Part shown: positions 17,635 through 26,665 of the stretch, in pieces
Position numbering within the stretch: position 1 is the first letter of the stretch
Layout: every line of letters begins with the position of its first letter
NCBI GenBank assembly: GCA_023301725.1
Contig: JALZUD010000012.1
Location: 1 to 64,000 of the forward strand
Length of the DNA: 64,000 nt
Direction of reading: 5' to 3'
Origin: Granulosicoccus sp.
GTDB taxonomy: Bacteria; Pseudomonadota; Gammaproteobacteria; Granulosicoccales; Granulosicoccaceae
Notes under the pieces: model-generated
The model's database searches: none
What the model was told of the DNA's origin: nothing
Seen by the model: the letters and a program-made list of their open reading frames with translations, nothing else
Program-made: the position numbers and the translations under genes

Positions 17635-18563
17635 TACATCTCTTCCTCTATAGCTCTAATGGCACGGGCTGCGCGAAATTCCTGAATTCGGTTAAACACC
17701 AGCATGATAATAGTCAAAAACAAAAGCATCATTAGGAGAAAGTTCGACATTGCCGCGGCAACACCTAACTCTCTGAATTCTGTAGCTGTTCTGGATATTC
17801 GTAAGGCTAGTATTTCAGTAGATAAACCTGGACCACCTTCTGTCATCACCAGAATGACTTCTAGCACCTTGAAGGCATCGATTAAACGAAGTAGCCCAGT
17901 AACAATGAGCACAGGCATCATCAAAGGTAACTTGATATAAATAATCTGCTGCCAACCGTTGGCCCCATCGATGCGTGCAGCCTCTAACGCCGAGCGTGGT
18001 AATGATTGCAAAGCGGCTAACGATAAGATAAATATAAAGGGCGTCCATTGCCAGATATCAGCAATAATCACTGACATCAGCGCATGTTGCCCCAGCCAAT
18101 CAACAGGCTCCAGCCCCACGGCTCTCAAGACATCGTTAAACACTCCAACCGTGGGGTGATACATATAACGCCAGATCAGACCAACCACGACCGGTGCAAT
18201 CATCATCGGCAGGATAAACAGGGTGCGTAGCACCGACATGCCACGAAGGTTTCGATCTAACAACAGTGCTAGACCCACACCGATAAACATCTCAACAGTA
18301 ACAACAGATACCGCAAACTTTAAGGTGACACCTGCGCTCTCGCGAAAATTAGGATCACCCCATAAAGTGTAATAATTGGCCAGGCCAATGAATGTAGATT
18401 CACCCAGTGCCTGACTTGGATCCCAAGCCCTGAAACTGCCGTAGATCATATATCCCAGTGGATACACTAAAGCTAGGCCCATAATCACCATGGCAGGTGC
18501 CAAAAACACGTACGGCGTCAGGCGATTAAAAGTAGCTGTACGCATAGCTGGCATGGATACCAA
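17634..18563 (-). CDS. Sugar ABC transporter permease, MalF type
   Basis: 309 residues, about six membrane segments starting at YVFLAPAMVIMGLALVYPLG. The EAA loop is SALEAARIDGANGWQQIIYI, the family signature. It overlaps the MalG-type gene by one base, so the two are translated together. It lies 214 bases after the binding-protein gene, and that space holds three stem-loops. Confidence 0.9.
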   Translation of the reverse strand: MVSMPAMRTATFNRLTPYVFLAPAMVIMGLALVYPLGYMIYGSFRAWDPSQALGESTFIGLANYYTLWGDPNFRESAGVTLKFAVSVVTVEMFIGVGLALLLDRNLRGMSVLRTLFILPMMIAPVVVGLIWRYMYHPTVGVFNDVLRAVGLEPVDWLGQHALMSVIIADIWQWTPFIFILSLAALQSLPRSALEAARIDGANGWQQIIYIKLPLMMPVLIVTGLLRLIDAFKVLEVILVMTEGGPGLSTEILALRISRTATEFRELGVAAAMSNFLLMMLLFLTIIMLVFNRIQEFRAARAIRAIEEEM

Positions 18564-18647
18564 ATGAGGTTAGAGAAAAAGCAAAAAAATACTAACTATT
18601 AAACCAATCTATACCGACTTCCCTGTCGGAATGACCGAAGCTCCAGA

Positions 18648-18755
18648 ACAGATAGACACAATACTTATAGGTCTATCTGTAGTACATGCAGCAGTGCTTT
18701 ATGCACTCGCGTTGCGAAGACGAGTAGTTGGTTTACCAAAGGCGTGTATACCAAC
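18648..18755 (-). other. Three intercistronic stem-loops between binding-protein and permease genes
   Basis: In the 214-base gap are ACAGATAGAC/GTCTATCTGT (18648-18657 with 18671-18680, perfect 10-bp stem, 13-base loop), AGTGC/GCACT (18693-18697 with 18703-18707) and GTTGGT/ACCAAC (18727-18732 with 18750-18755). In the maltose and similar operons such structures after the binding-protein gene protect its mRNA and lower permease expression; the same role is inferred here. Confidence 0.6.
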
Positions 18756-18777
18756 GGCTCGTTCAGTCACGATGGAA

Positions 18778-20109
18778 TTATTCCTGCCAGGTGTAATAAC
18801 CAGCCTCTTCCATCACCACTCTTGTGCGCGACGCTACGCCATCAAGGGCCTCTTGAATATCCAGATCTTCAGTCAATACCTTAGACAAGGTAGTACCGAT
18901 ATCAGCATTGATTTTTCCCCATACAGGAATAATAGGACGCCAATCTGGATCAGCATGTTTCAGAGCCTCACCAAAAACACTCATGTGCGGGAACTTGGCA
19001 TTAACATCAGCATCGGCATGAGTCGAGAACCGCGATGGATTTCCGCCAGCTAACGCAACAAGCTTGTCACCTTTTTTGGAGGTCAACCATTGCATTAGCA
19101 AAAATGCAGCATCTTTATGCTCTGCATTTTTAGGAATACCGATACCAAAACCGCCTGTTTGACTACCGCGACGAGTCCCCATTGGGTGCATCGCCCAACC
19201 TACCTTTCCCACAACTGTTGACTTGTCAGGATCGTCGATCTGACCTGCAACAATTGACGTGTCAAGGAACATGGCAGTATCACCAGCAAGGAAAGATCCT
19301 AAAGCTTCACCAAAACCAAAGCTTGCAGCACCTTCTGGACCACAGTCAACAATACTTTTCAGGGCATTGGCCGCTTGAACGCCTTCTGCGTTGTTTAAAA
19401 TAGGATTCCAGTCTTCATCGAAGATACGACCGCCTAGTGGTGCAAGATGCAGTAGAAAGGCATGTGCCGCATGGTGTCCAGATGCCGCTCGTGAACTTAC
19501 GCCACCCATTCCAGGTTCCAACTCAGGTATCTGACAAGCAATATCTAGCATTTCTTCGTAGGTTTCAGGTACTGACAGACCATGCTTTTCAAATATATCT
19601 TTGCGGTAGCCTAATACTGATGTCTCAGAGCCGTATGGCAAACCAAAAAGCGATCCTGTTTTGCCTTCCAGGTAGCCTTTGTTGCCACCAGCAAAACCAA
19701 TGTTATAGACGTAGCCATCAACCAAATCATCCGCATCATAAGTTGGATCGGTTAGTTTTGGATTCATAAAATAACGAGCAAGATTTTCTAATTGATCTGC
19801 ATAAACATAATCAGCCTTAGAAAAAACAACGTAGGCGACAAGATCATAATCACCTTCATCCTGGCCTAGCTCAAGCGTTTGGCGCTCACGCATCTTCAGG
19901 TATGGAAGTTGATCAACTTCCACTTCAATACCCGTTTCCTTTGTAAATTCTGGCAGTATTCTCATCACAGCATCGTAATGAGGATGTGCAGGAAAATTGA
20001 CTACCAATGTGGTGCCTGCATATTCATCGTAAGGCCCGGCCATGGCCTGGCCTACCAACAGAATTGATGCCACTGCTGCTCCGAGCAGTGATTTCGTATA
20101 CTTTCCCAT
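18778..20109 (-). CDS. Extracellular sugar-binding protein of ABC transporter
   Basis: 443 residues, family 1 solute-binding protein. A Sec signal peptide is clear: MGKYTKSLLGAAVASILLVG followed by QAMA and cleavage before GPYDEYAG. The mature part shows the family blocks VMRILPEFTKETGIEVEVDQ, YGSETSVLGYRKDIFEKHGL and GIGIPKNAEHKDAAFLLMQW. It binds the sugar in the periplasm. GGAGGAAGC lies just before the ATG. A 13-bp tandem repeat array fills most of the 142 bases before the gene. Ligand unknown. Confidence 0.92.
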   Translation of the reverse strand: MGKYTKSLLGAAVASILLVGQAMAGPYDEYAGTTLVVNFPAHPHYDAVMRILPEFTKETGIEVEVDQLPYLKMRERQTLELGQDEGDYDLVAYVVFSKADYVYADQLENLARYFMNPKLTDPTYDADDLVDGYVYNIGFAGGNKGYLEGKTGSLFGLPYGSETSVLGYRKDIFEKHGLSVPETYEEMLDIACQIPELEPGMGGVSSRAASGHHAAHAFLLHLAPLGGRIFDEDWNPILNNAEGVQAANALKSIVDCGPEGAASFGFGEALGSFLAGDTAMFLDTSIVAGQIDDPDKSTVVGKVGWAMHPMGTRRGSQTGGFGIGIPKNAEHKDAAFLLMQWLTSKKGDKLVALAGGNPSRFSTHADADVNAKFPHMSVFGEALKHADPDWRPIIPVWGKINADIGTTLSKVLTEDLDIQEALDGVASRTRVVMEEAGYYTWQE

Positions 20110-20121
20110 AGCTTCCTCCAG

Positions 20122-20225
20122 GTGAACTATTTAAGTGAACTATTTAAGTGAACTATTTAAGTGAACTATTTAAGTGAACTATTTAAGTGAACTGTTTAAG
20201 TGAACTGTTTAAGTGAACTGTCTAT
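20122..20225. repeat. 13-bp tandem repeat array, seven full copies plus one degenerate
   Basis: On the plus strand: five copies of GTGAACTATTTAA (20122-20186), two of GTGAACTGTTTAA (20187-20212) and a decayed eighth (20213-20225). The array fills the space between the importer ATPase gene and the binding-protein gene and ends 12 bases before the latter's start codon, next to its ribosome binding site. The period is not a multiple of three and there are no spacers, so it is not coding and not CRISPR. Confidence 0.95.
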
Positions 20226-20251
20226 GTGTACAACGTGCCTTTGTGTAAGTC

Positions 20252-21343
20252 TTAGCTCAGCGCCAATCCATCACTCAGGTTGAAAAAATGAATATCTGCA
20301 AGGTGTACTTTGAACCTCAGTTTTTGTCCAAGCTGCACGGGGGTGTCAGATTTCAGCTCTACCATCACCTTCTCGCCACCACAATCACCAATAAGAACTG
20401 ATTGCGCGCCGACGTACTCCGAAACAACGACATCAACCTTTATTGAACTATCAGGCCCCACATCCGGGTCGAAATGTAAATCTGAAGGCCTGATACCCAA
20501 TTCGATTTCTCGGCTCTTACTCTGCTGCAATCGAAACTCAGTAGGCTCGTCACAGCGAAGCTTTAAATGCTGACTCTCAAGGAAGGTGATATCACCCTCC
20601 TGAACCACTGTCGCTGTCAGAAAATTCATGGGAGGCGTTCCCAAGAAACCTGCAACAAATTTATTTACCGGCTTTTTAAACAACTGTTCTGGCGAACCTT
20701 GTTGCTGAATTCTTCCTGCATGCATAACGACAATTCGATCAGCGAGAGTCATCGCTTCTATTTGATCGTGAGTCACGTAAATCATATTCTTGTGTATGCG
20801 TTGACGCAAAGTGGCAAGTTCAGCACGCATCTGTGTGCGTAACTTGGCATCTAGATTAGACAGTGGTTCGTCAAACAAAAATGTTGCACTATCTCGGGTA
20901 AGCGCTCTACCCATCGCAACGCGTTGGCGTTGTCCCCCAGAGAGCTCTGCAGGCTTTCTATGTAAAAAATCAGTGAGCCCTAGCATCTCCGCTACATCAC
21001 CAATCTTCTGATTAATTTCCTTCTTTGGTCTCTTCTGCAATCGCAGTGCAAATGACATATTTTTCGCCACATTCATGTGTGGATAGAGCGCATAGTCCTG
21101 AAAAACCATCGCCAGATCTCGTTCCTTGGGCTCTAGATGACTTACTGGTCGCCCATCGATATAGATCTCACCCGAAGATACATCCTCAAGCCCGGCAATC
21201 ATGCGCAAAGTGGTTGACTTGCCACAACCAGATGGCCCCACTAATACAGTGAACTCAGCGTCTTCCATTTCCAGATTGATGCCATGAAGCACCTCCACGT
21301 TTCCGTAGCGCTTGGTTAAATTATCTAGCTTGATTTTTGGCAT
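20252..21343 (-). CDS. Sugar ABC transporter ATP-binding protein, UgpC/MalK type
   Basis: 363 residues. Walker A GPSGCGKST, signature LSGGQRQR, Walker B ATFLFDEPLSNLDAKLR, switch His in IYVTHDQIEAMTLA. The C-terminal OB-fold (TOBE) region from about residue 235 (FLGTPPMNFLTATVV; later ELGIRPSDLHFD) is that of importers for di- and oligosaccharides or glycerol phosphate. First gene of the sugar operon; a perfect palindromic operator lies 57-72 bases upstream. Confidence 0.93.
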   Translation of the reverse strand: MPKIKLDNLTKRYGNVEVLHGINLEMEDAEFTVLVGPSGCGKSTTLRMIAGLEDVSSGEIYIDGRPVSHLEPKERDLAMVFQDYALYPHMNVAKNMSFALRLQKRPKKEINQKIGDVAEMLGLTDFLHRKPAELSGGQRQRVAMGRALTRDSATFLFDEPLSNLDAKLRTQMRAELATLRQRIHKNMIYVTHDQIEAMTLADRIVVMHAGRIQQQGSPEQLFKKPVNKFVAGFLGTPPMNFLTATVVQEGDITFLESQHLKLRCDEPTEFRLQQSKSREIELGIRPSDLHFDPDVGPDSSIKVDVVVSEYVGAQSVLIGDCGGEKVMVELKSDTPVQLGQKLRFKVHLADIHFFNLSDGLALS

Positions 21344-21399
21344 CGTTCAATAATCGCTGCGATAAACACAAGGTGACTAAAATTCCTTGAGCAAATAAA

Positions 21400-21415
21400 A
21401 TGTTACCGGTAACAT
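21400..21415. promoter_or_regulatory. LacI-type operator of the sugar operon
   Basis: ATGTTACCGGTAACAT is a perfect 16-base palindrome with the central CG typical of LacI-family sites, and it resembles gluconate-type (GntR) boxes. It lies 57 bases before the first gene of the operon that also encodes a LacI regulator with a GntR-like recognition helix. Confidence 0.75.
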
Positions 21416-21556
21416 CACACATAATCATACAAGCACACTGCATCAATTTGCAAGTGCTTATTTAAGTAAATAATTCAATGATGGCGTTAGGGCGCGACAC
21501 TGCGCACGATGCAAATGCCTATGTACCCATACTTTTTGACCAATAACTTCCTGCTA

Positions 21557-21958
21557 TTAACTCAAAAGACGCAGTGTCGAGGCCGATATAGTTGCAACAC
21601 ATGCAGACAGAATGGTGCCCCACAACATGTCAACCAAGCTCATAACAACAGGCCATTCTTTTAACGTTGCAAGATTGGTCATGTCATATGTGCCGTAAGC
21701 AAGAAAACCCACTAATGCACCGTAAAGCGCGACACTGGTTAATGAAACGTTAGTATCGAAGGGTCGCACCGCAAGAAAGACTAAGCCAGCGGTATACGCC
21801 AAATAGAAAATAATGGCGGGAACCGGTAAAGGAGACGGACGCAAAAGATGCCCTAACTGTTCTGAGTAAAATGATTTAGCCACCAAACCAAGCCAGATGC
21901 CATCAATCACTAAAAAAGCAACAACCGCAACTCCATACGCAATAGCAAAAGATTTCAT
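21557..21958 (-). CDS. DUF2177 family membrane protein
   Basis: 133 residues with four predicted membrane helices. The start VVAFLVIDGIWLGLVAKSFY followed by QLGHLLRP and the later GFLAYGTYDMTNLATLKEWP are the conserved blocks of DUF2177. Function unknown. It is last of a three-gene minus-strand group with the pseudouridine synthase and TauE-like genes, 17 bases after the former. Confidence 0.85.
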   Translation of the reverse strand: MKSFAIAYGVAVVAFLVIDGIWLGLVAKSFYSEQLGHLLRPSPLPVPAIIFYLAYTAGLVFLAVRPFDTNVSLTSVALYGALVGFLAYGTYDMTNLATLKEWPVVMSLVDMLWGTILSACVATISASTLRLLS

Positions 21959-21975
21959 TGTTTGTTTCTCTGAAT

Positions 21976-22677
21976 TTAGAAAGAAGCAGGACTAACAACG
22001 CAAATCGTGCGTTGCGTACTTGGATGAACAAACTTCAGTCTATCTGCATGGAGCATAAGTGCGACTTTGTTTTCAGCCAATAAAGAAGTCGGACCTATGG
22101 CCGCCACAGCACTAGCACCTGATCCGTATAGCCGATCACCAGCAATCGGATTTCCCAAACCGGCAATAGATGCTGCGTGGACCCGCAACTGATGCGTTCT
22201 TCCTGTTAGAGGATATAAACTGATTACTGAAAAATTGCACGGCCGCCGTCTATGCCAAAGCGTTGCAGAGGGCTTGCCATGCTCTGCACAAACTATCTGG
22301 GCAGGTCGGTTCTCGATATCGAGTCTAATGGGCAAATGTATCGATCCACCTAACGCCTCCACCGGCCTCTCAAGCAATGCCTGATAACGTTTTTGAATCT
22401 GGCGAGTTTCAAACAACTTTCCCAAGTGTCGATGGACAGTACGGTTTTTTGCTAATAACAATAACCCCGAGGTGTCCATATCTAAACGATGTACTAGCAC
22501 TGGACCCGTAAGTTCTCTGCCGCTGTTGAGAACGCGCGTAAGTACAGAGCCGTCTTCATATCTACCAGGTTGTGACAGCATGCCGCCAGGCTTATTGACT
22601 ATCAGTAGATCATCATCCTCGTACACCACAGGCAACTGATCCATTGACTGTTGCCTGTCAATTTCTTTGTCTTCCAT
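21976..22677 (-). CDS. RluA-family RNA pseudouridine synthase
   Basis: 233 residues from the ATG at 22677, which is chosen because it overlaps the stop of the upstream gene as TAATG; an upstream start at 22728 would only add residues translated from that gene. The catalytic Asp is in HRLDMDTSGLLLLAKN; other blocks are VVYEDDDLLIVNKPGGMLSQ and YPLTGRTHQLRVHAASIAGL. No S4 domain, so closest to the RluA/TruC-like short forms that modify tRNA or 23S rRNA. Target uridine not known. Confidence 0.87.
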   Translation of the reverse strand: MEDKEIDRQQSMDQLPVVYEDDDLLIVNKPGGMLSQPGRYEDGSVLTRVLNSGRELTGPVLVHRLDMDTSGLLLLAKNRTVHRHLGKLFETRQIQKRYQALLERPVEALGGSIHLPIRLDIENRPAQIVCAEHGKPSATLWHRRRPCNFSVISLYPLTGRTHQLRVHAASIAGLGNPIAGDRLYGSGASAVAAIGPTSLLAENKVALMLHADRLKFVHPSTQRTICVVSPASF

Positions 22678-23465
22678 TACATCAACGCTCGCCTGATCAG
22701 ATTCAAGCCCATAATGAAAAAGAACCACAGCAAAAGCCGTTGAAAGCGCTGAGCACTGATACGATGCCGAATGAACTCGCCCATGGCGAATCCGGCTAAT
22801 GAAGGAATTACCAGTAGTAACGAGTACATAAGCATAGCAGTGCTCAACGAACCCGCGTTAACATAGCTCAGGAACAAAACACACGATCCTGTCAGTAGAA
22901 TTACGCCAGTTGTAGCGACAAACTGCTCTTTGGAATAACGACGCGCATGCATGTAGATGAGTATTGGCGGCGCCCAGACACTGACCAGCCCACCCATAAC
23001 ACCTGCCCAAATTCCAGTCACTAGCTGTGCAGGTTTGTCCCACTTTAGGGGTAATGTTAAAGGCTTTGAAAACAAACTATGCAAAGCATACAGAGCAACA
23101 ATAACTCCCAGAACAACGGTCAGTACATCTATCTGAATCCGCGCTGCCAACTGTGAAAAAAAGGCGATGAATATCAGCATACTGACAAGCAATATTTTTA
23201 TTTGTGCTACTCCCGCCAACAATTTACGAGAGCGAAACACTTGCCACAAATTCGTAAACAACATAGGCATGATCACCATGACAATGGCAGTCCGAGCATC
23301 GATCACTTGCGCCATCAGACTAACAGCAGCTGTTGGAAATCCTATTCCCAACACACCCTTTATGACGCCAGCAAGACAATATATGCTGAGTGCTATTAAC
23401 AACAATTGCACCGGGTTATCGGCTTCAATCGCGGCGATTAGCTGCAAAAACACTGACTCAAACAC
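22677..23465 (-). CDS. TauE/SafE-family membrane permease
   Basis: 262 residues with about eight hydrophobic segments. The first repeat carries IKGVLGIGFPTAAVSLMAQ, the usual TauE/SafE signature; the second follows IWAGVMGGLVSVWAPPILIY. Members export sulfite, sulfoacetate or other anions; the substrate is unknown here. Translationally coupled to the pseudouridine synthase gene and divergent from psiE with 47 bases between. Confidence 0.85.
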   Translation of the reverse strand: MFESVFLQLIAAIEADNPVQLLLIALSIYCLAGVIKGVLGIGFPTAAVSLMAQVIDARTAIVMVIMPMLFTNLWQVFRSRKLLAGVAQIKILLVSMLIFIAFFSQLAARIQIDVLTVVLGVIVALYALHSLFSKPLTLPLKWDKPAQLVTGIWAGVMGGLVSVWAPPILIYMHARRYSKEQFVATTGVILLTGSCVLFLSYVNAGSLSTAMLMYSLLLVIPSLAGFAMGEFIRHRISAQRFQRLLLWFFFIMGLNLIRRALM

Positions 23466-23512
23466 GGCACATTGTCCACTGACTGTGGAATCCGCGTTGC
23501 AAATGCCTTAAC

Positions 23513-23971
23513 ATGCCTGACGGCCAGCAACCAGAGCGCCACCTCATGCAACACGACCACCCGCTTCTTGTTAAAACTCGCCACATCTTAGACAACGCGC
23601 TAGTCGCGGTTGAGATCATTGCACTGATAGCAACTGCTCTGGCTACCACGGTGGCCATAGCCCAGGAAATCTGGATAATGATCGACCGAAGTTCTGTCAC
23701 TTTGGCTGATTTGTTATTGATGTTTTTGTACCTAGAAGTGTTGGCGATGATAGGTCAGTACTTGCGAACGGGGCAGATTCAGGTTCGATTTCCACTATAC
23801 ATTGCCATGGTGGCCTTAGCCCGGTATCTGATTATCGAAGTAAAGGAGATCGAGCAATTTCGAATACTGGCAATTTCATTCTCCATACTGCTATTGACGC
23901 TAGCAGTACTGGTCATTCGCTATGGCCATCTCAAGTATCCCTACAAAGAAATAAAGGATACCAGCGACTAA
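23513..23971 (+). CDS. psiE: PsiE-like phosphate-starvation-inducible membrane protein
   Basis: 152 residues, four membrane helices. The helix-and-loop pattern ADLLLMFLYLEVLAMIGQYL, then IQVRFPLYIAMVALARYLII and a polar ending RYGHLKYPYKE match the PsiE family. E. coli PsiE is induced by phosphate starvation; its biochemical role is not known. The gene end overlaps the end of the next, opposite-strand gene by 4 bases. Confidence 0.82.
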   Translation: MPDGQQPERHLMQHDHPLLVKTRHILDNALVAVEIIALIATALATTVAIAQEIWIMIDRSSVTLADLLLMFLYLEVLAMIGQYLRTGQIQVRFPLYIAMVALARYLIIEVKEIEQFRILAISFSILLLTLAVLVIRYGHLKYPYKEIKDTSD

Positions 23972-24891
23972 CGTGTCAGTTCAGACATCTGGCGCCAAAC
24001 AGCATCGAGCCCTTCCTTGTAAGACGGATACTGATATTCAAAATCCAACGCTTGTTTGCTTAGCGCGTTACTCACTCTCTTGTTTTCACTATAGAAAGAT
24101 CTCGCCATGTCGCTCAGCGTTGCGTCTGCAAAATTAACTGCAGGTGGTGCCGGTATTTGCGCTAAGTAGTGCGCGTAACGCACAACATCTTGAGGTGCAG
24201 CTGGCATATCGTCAGTGATATTAAGAATACCGCTGTAGCGCAATCTTGCTGCAGCAACCGTGGCGCGCGCCAGATCTGCAACGTGAATCCGGTTAAATAC
24301 TTGCTCTGGTTTAATCAGCATTCTTGCCCGTCCCGCTAATGCATCTTTTATCGCATTACGCCCAGGCCCGTAAATTCCTGATAAACGTAGACTGACCATT
24401 GGCACTTGCCACTTGCTAGCCAAAACGCCCCAGCAGCTTTCCGCTTGTAGGCGCATCATGGAACGAACCTGTGTGGATTGACAGGCCGTGGATTCGTCAA
24501 CCCAGCCGCCGAGATGATTGCCATAAACACCAATAGTTGACAGATACCCAAGCCATCGCAATGCGGGCAGTTCCACGGCTCCCGAGCTGAAAAAATCATG
24601 TACCGGATCATTGAACGGTGCCGCCCTATCAGGTCCCGAACAAATAATAAGATGAGTGGCCTTTGCACACTGTGCTCTCAAACTCTCATCGGCAGCAATC
24701 GTTAATTCATCTTGCTCAGTATTCTCTGCATCTAAAACACACGCTGCAAGGCCTGCATGACGCAAATCTACTAATGAATCGACACTGCGCCGCGTGCCAC
24801 ACACCGAGCCATGGTTAGCAGCCTGAAGAGCTATTTGGTATCCACTAAACCCTGCGCCAACAACTAAGGTGTGCATAATATCGGTCGTCAT
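23968..24891 (-). CDS. NAD(P)-binding SDR/epimerase-like protein (YeeZ type)
   Basis: 307 residues from ATG 24891. Rossmann motif VVGAGFSGYQIALQA near the start, then ALRWLGYLSTIGVYG with the YxxxxG of extended SDRs, WVDESTACQS, SLRLSGIYGPGRNAI and FNRIHVADLARATVAA. These are the blocks of the YeeZ-like nucleoside-sugar-epimerase group. The substrate is unknown. It starts 12 bases after the stop of the UxaA-family gene. Confidence 0.82.
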   Translation of the reverse strand: MTTDIMHTLVVGAGFSGYQIALQAANHGSVCGTRRSVDSLVDLRHAGLAACVLDAENTEQDELTIAADESLRAQCAKATHLIICSGPDRAAPFNDPVHDFFSSGAVELPALRWLGYLSTIGVYGNHLGGWVDESTACQSTQVRSMMRLQAESCWGVLASKWQVPMVSLRLSGIYGPGRNAIKDALAGRARMLIKPEQVFNRIHVADLARATVAAARLRYSGILNITDDMPAAPQDVVRYAHYLAQIPAPPAVNFADATLSDMARSFYSENKRVSNALSKQALDFEYQYPSYKEGLDAVWRQMSELTR

Positions 24892-24902
24892 GTTGAAACA
24901 AA

Positions 24903-26495
24903 CTACATGGTAGCGCCAATTTGCCAAGGAACAAACTCATTGTCACCTAGGCCGTGCTGCTCGCTGAGACTTTGACGTCCAGAGGCGACCTCCAGCAAGC
25001 GATTATAAATTCGCCTACCCACAGCCTCTACAGATTCACCATCACTGACTATTGTGCCAGCATTAATGTCCATGTCATCGCTGAGTTGATCATACATATC
25101 GGTGTTAGTGGCAATTTTTAAACAAGGGGCAGGCTTGCTTCCAAACATTGAACCGCGTCCAGTGGTAAACGCCACTAAATTGCAGCCGGATGCTATCTGG
25201 CCTGTTACAGACGCCGGATCGTAGCCTGGTGAATCCATAAAAACAAAACCGCGCCGATCAATGTGTTCGGCGTAAAGATAAACACCGGTGAGTGGAGTTG
25301 TTCCGCCTTTTGCAACCGCACCTAAGGATTTTTCAAGGATGGTTGTCAAACCGCCTAACTTATTACCAGGAGAGGGATTGTTATCTAACGATCCATTGTT
25401 TCGCGCAACATAATCTTGCCACCAACGTATTCTCTGCATTAATTTGTCAGCTACGCTCTGCTCAGTAGCACGCGTTGTGAGCAAGTGTTCCGCACCATAG
25501 ATTTCAGGGGTTTCGGCAAGCACAACACGGCCGCCTTGCTGTACCAATAAATCAGCTGCAAAACCCAATGCAGGATTGGCAGTAATGCCAGACCATGCAT
25601 CAGAGCCGCCACACTGCAAAGCCAAAGACAGGGCTGATGCTGGACAGGGGGTGCGCACCAAAGCATTAATGTCTTGCAGCATCTGTTCAACCTGTTGGAT
25701 ACCACGCTCAATGGTCTTAACATGACCACCGCTAGTCTGGATGTTCATGGTGCGAAGTAACGGACCATTGTGCAATTTCTGATTGCTCAGCAACTCCCCA
25801 ATCTGGCTTGTCTCACACCCTAGCCCAACAAATAAAACACCCCCTACATTGGGATGTCGGGCAAAACCTGACAGCACACGCTGTAGATTCGCGAAACCCT
25901 CGGAAGAGGTATCCATTCCACATCCAGTGCTATGGGTAAATGCCGCAACACCGTCAACGTTCTCAAAACTAGCTAAGGCGTCTTGGTTGAAATAACCCGC
26001 AATTCGATGCGCCACGGTGGCCGAGCAATTGACGCTGCTCAGCACAGCGATATAGTTACGCGTGCCCGACCTGCCATCTTCACGGGCGTAGCCAAGAAAC
26101 GAATCAGTGCATTGAACTTCAGCAGGCTGCACAGGGTTTGTTGACTGAATACCCGGCAAGCTATCGTTATTGACGAACGCCAGATTGTGCGTGTGCACAT
26201 GATCACCTGCACGGATATCACCACTGGCAACACCGATGAGCTGAGAATATTTGAGCACCCGAGTTCCCTTGGGCATATCACACAATGCAATCTTATGGCC
26301 TTTCGCGATTCGTTCACGGCAGACCAGAACTCCAGCAGCTTCGGTGTCTATTGAGCCCGCAATCGGGAGTGGTAGCGACTCAGCGGCAGCCAATGTTCTT
26401 AGCGCTACCGCGACATTATCCGCTGGCGACAGCTGCAATATGGCCTGTGCGGTGGATCGGCTACCATCAAGCCATTTGACAGGTGAATCAGTCAT
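24903..26495 (-). CDS. UxaA-family hydrolase (altronate/galactarate dehydratase family)
   Basis: 530 residues. An N-terminal SAF domain (about residues 25-110, ending GDHVHTHNLAF) precedes the catalytic D-altronate/galactarate dehydratase domain: GYAREDGRSGTRNYIAVLSS, then SVNCSATVA, FTHSTGCGMD, GLGCETSQI, LQCGGSDAWSGITANPALG, DSPGYDPASVTGQIASGCNL and FTTGRGSMFGSKPAPCLKIA. The cysteines probably bind iron. It dehydrates sugar acids such as altronate to 2-keto-3-deoxy acids, which would feed the KDPG aldolase branch present at 48387. Exact sugar acid is not determined. Confidence 0.88.
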   Translation of the reverse strand: MTDSPVKWLDGSRSTAQAILQLSPADNVAVALRTLAAAESLPLPIAGSIDTEAAGVLVCRERIAKGHKIALCDMPKGTRVLKYSQLIGVASGDIRAGDHVHTHNLAFVNNDSLPGIQSTNPVQPAEVQCTDSFLGYAREDGRSGTRNYIAVLSSVNCSATVAHRIAGYFNQDALASFENVDGVAAFTHSTGCGMDTSSEGFANLQRVLSGFARHPNVGGVLFVGLGCETSQIGELLSNQKLHNGPLLRTMNIQTSGGHVKTIERGIQQVEQMLQDINALVRTPCPASALSLALQCGGSDAWSGITANPALGFAADLLVQQGGRVVLAETPEIYGAEHLLTTRATEQSVADKLMQRIRWWQDYVARNNGSLDNNPSPGNKLGGLTTILEKSLGAVAKGGTTPLTGVYLYAEHIDRRGFVFMDSPGYDPASVTGQIASGCNLVAFTTGRGSMFGSKPAPCLKIATNTDMYDQLSDDMDINAGTIVSDGESVEAVGRRIYNRLLEVASGRQSLSEQHGLGDNEFVPWQIGATM

Positions 26496-26665
26496 TTTTT
26501 TTCATTTCGATGTGCGCCACCTAGCAGAAGCGAAGATTTTTGCGAACCAATCTAACGATTCGATGACCTACCAGTGAGGAACATCTAGCTTAGCCATGTT
26601 AATGTTCGCCATTAATTTTTTTTTGACAAAAACGAGCCTAACCCAAGCTGGCGACAAATACCAGA

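Noticed and set aside
20122..20225. Possible CRISPR array
   Set aside because: Units of 13 bases follow each other with no spacers and there are no cas genes nearby.
22678..22728. Earlier start of the pseudouridine synthase
   Set aside because: The extra 17 residues are read from the upstream TauE-like gene in another frame; the TAATG overlap gives a normal start.
26623..26665. TTGACA as a -35 for the DUF3750 gene
   Set aside because: No acceptable -10 at a proper distance before the start codon.
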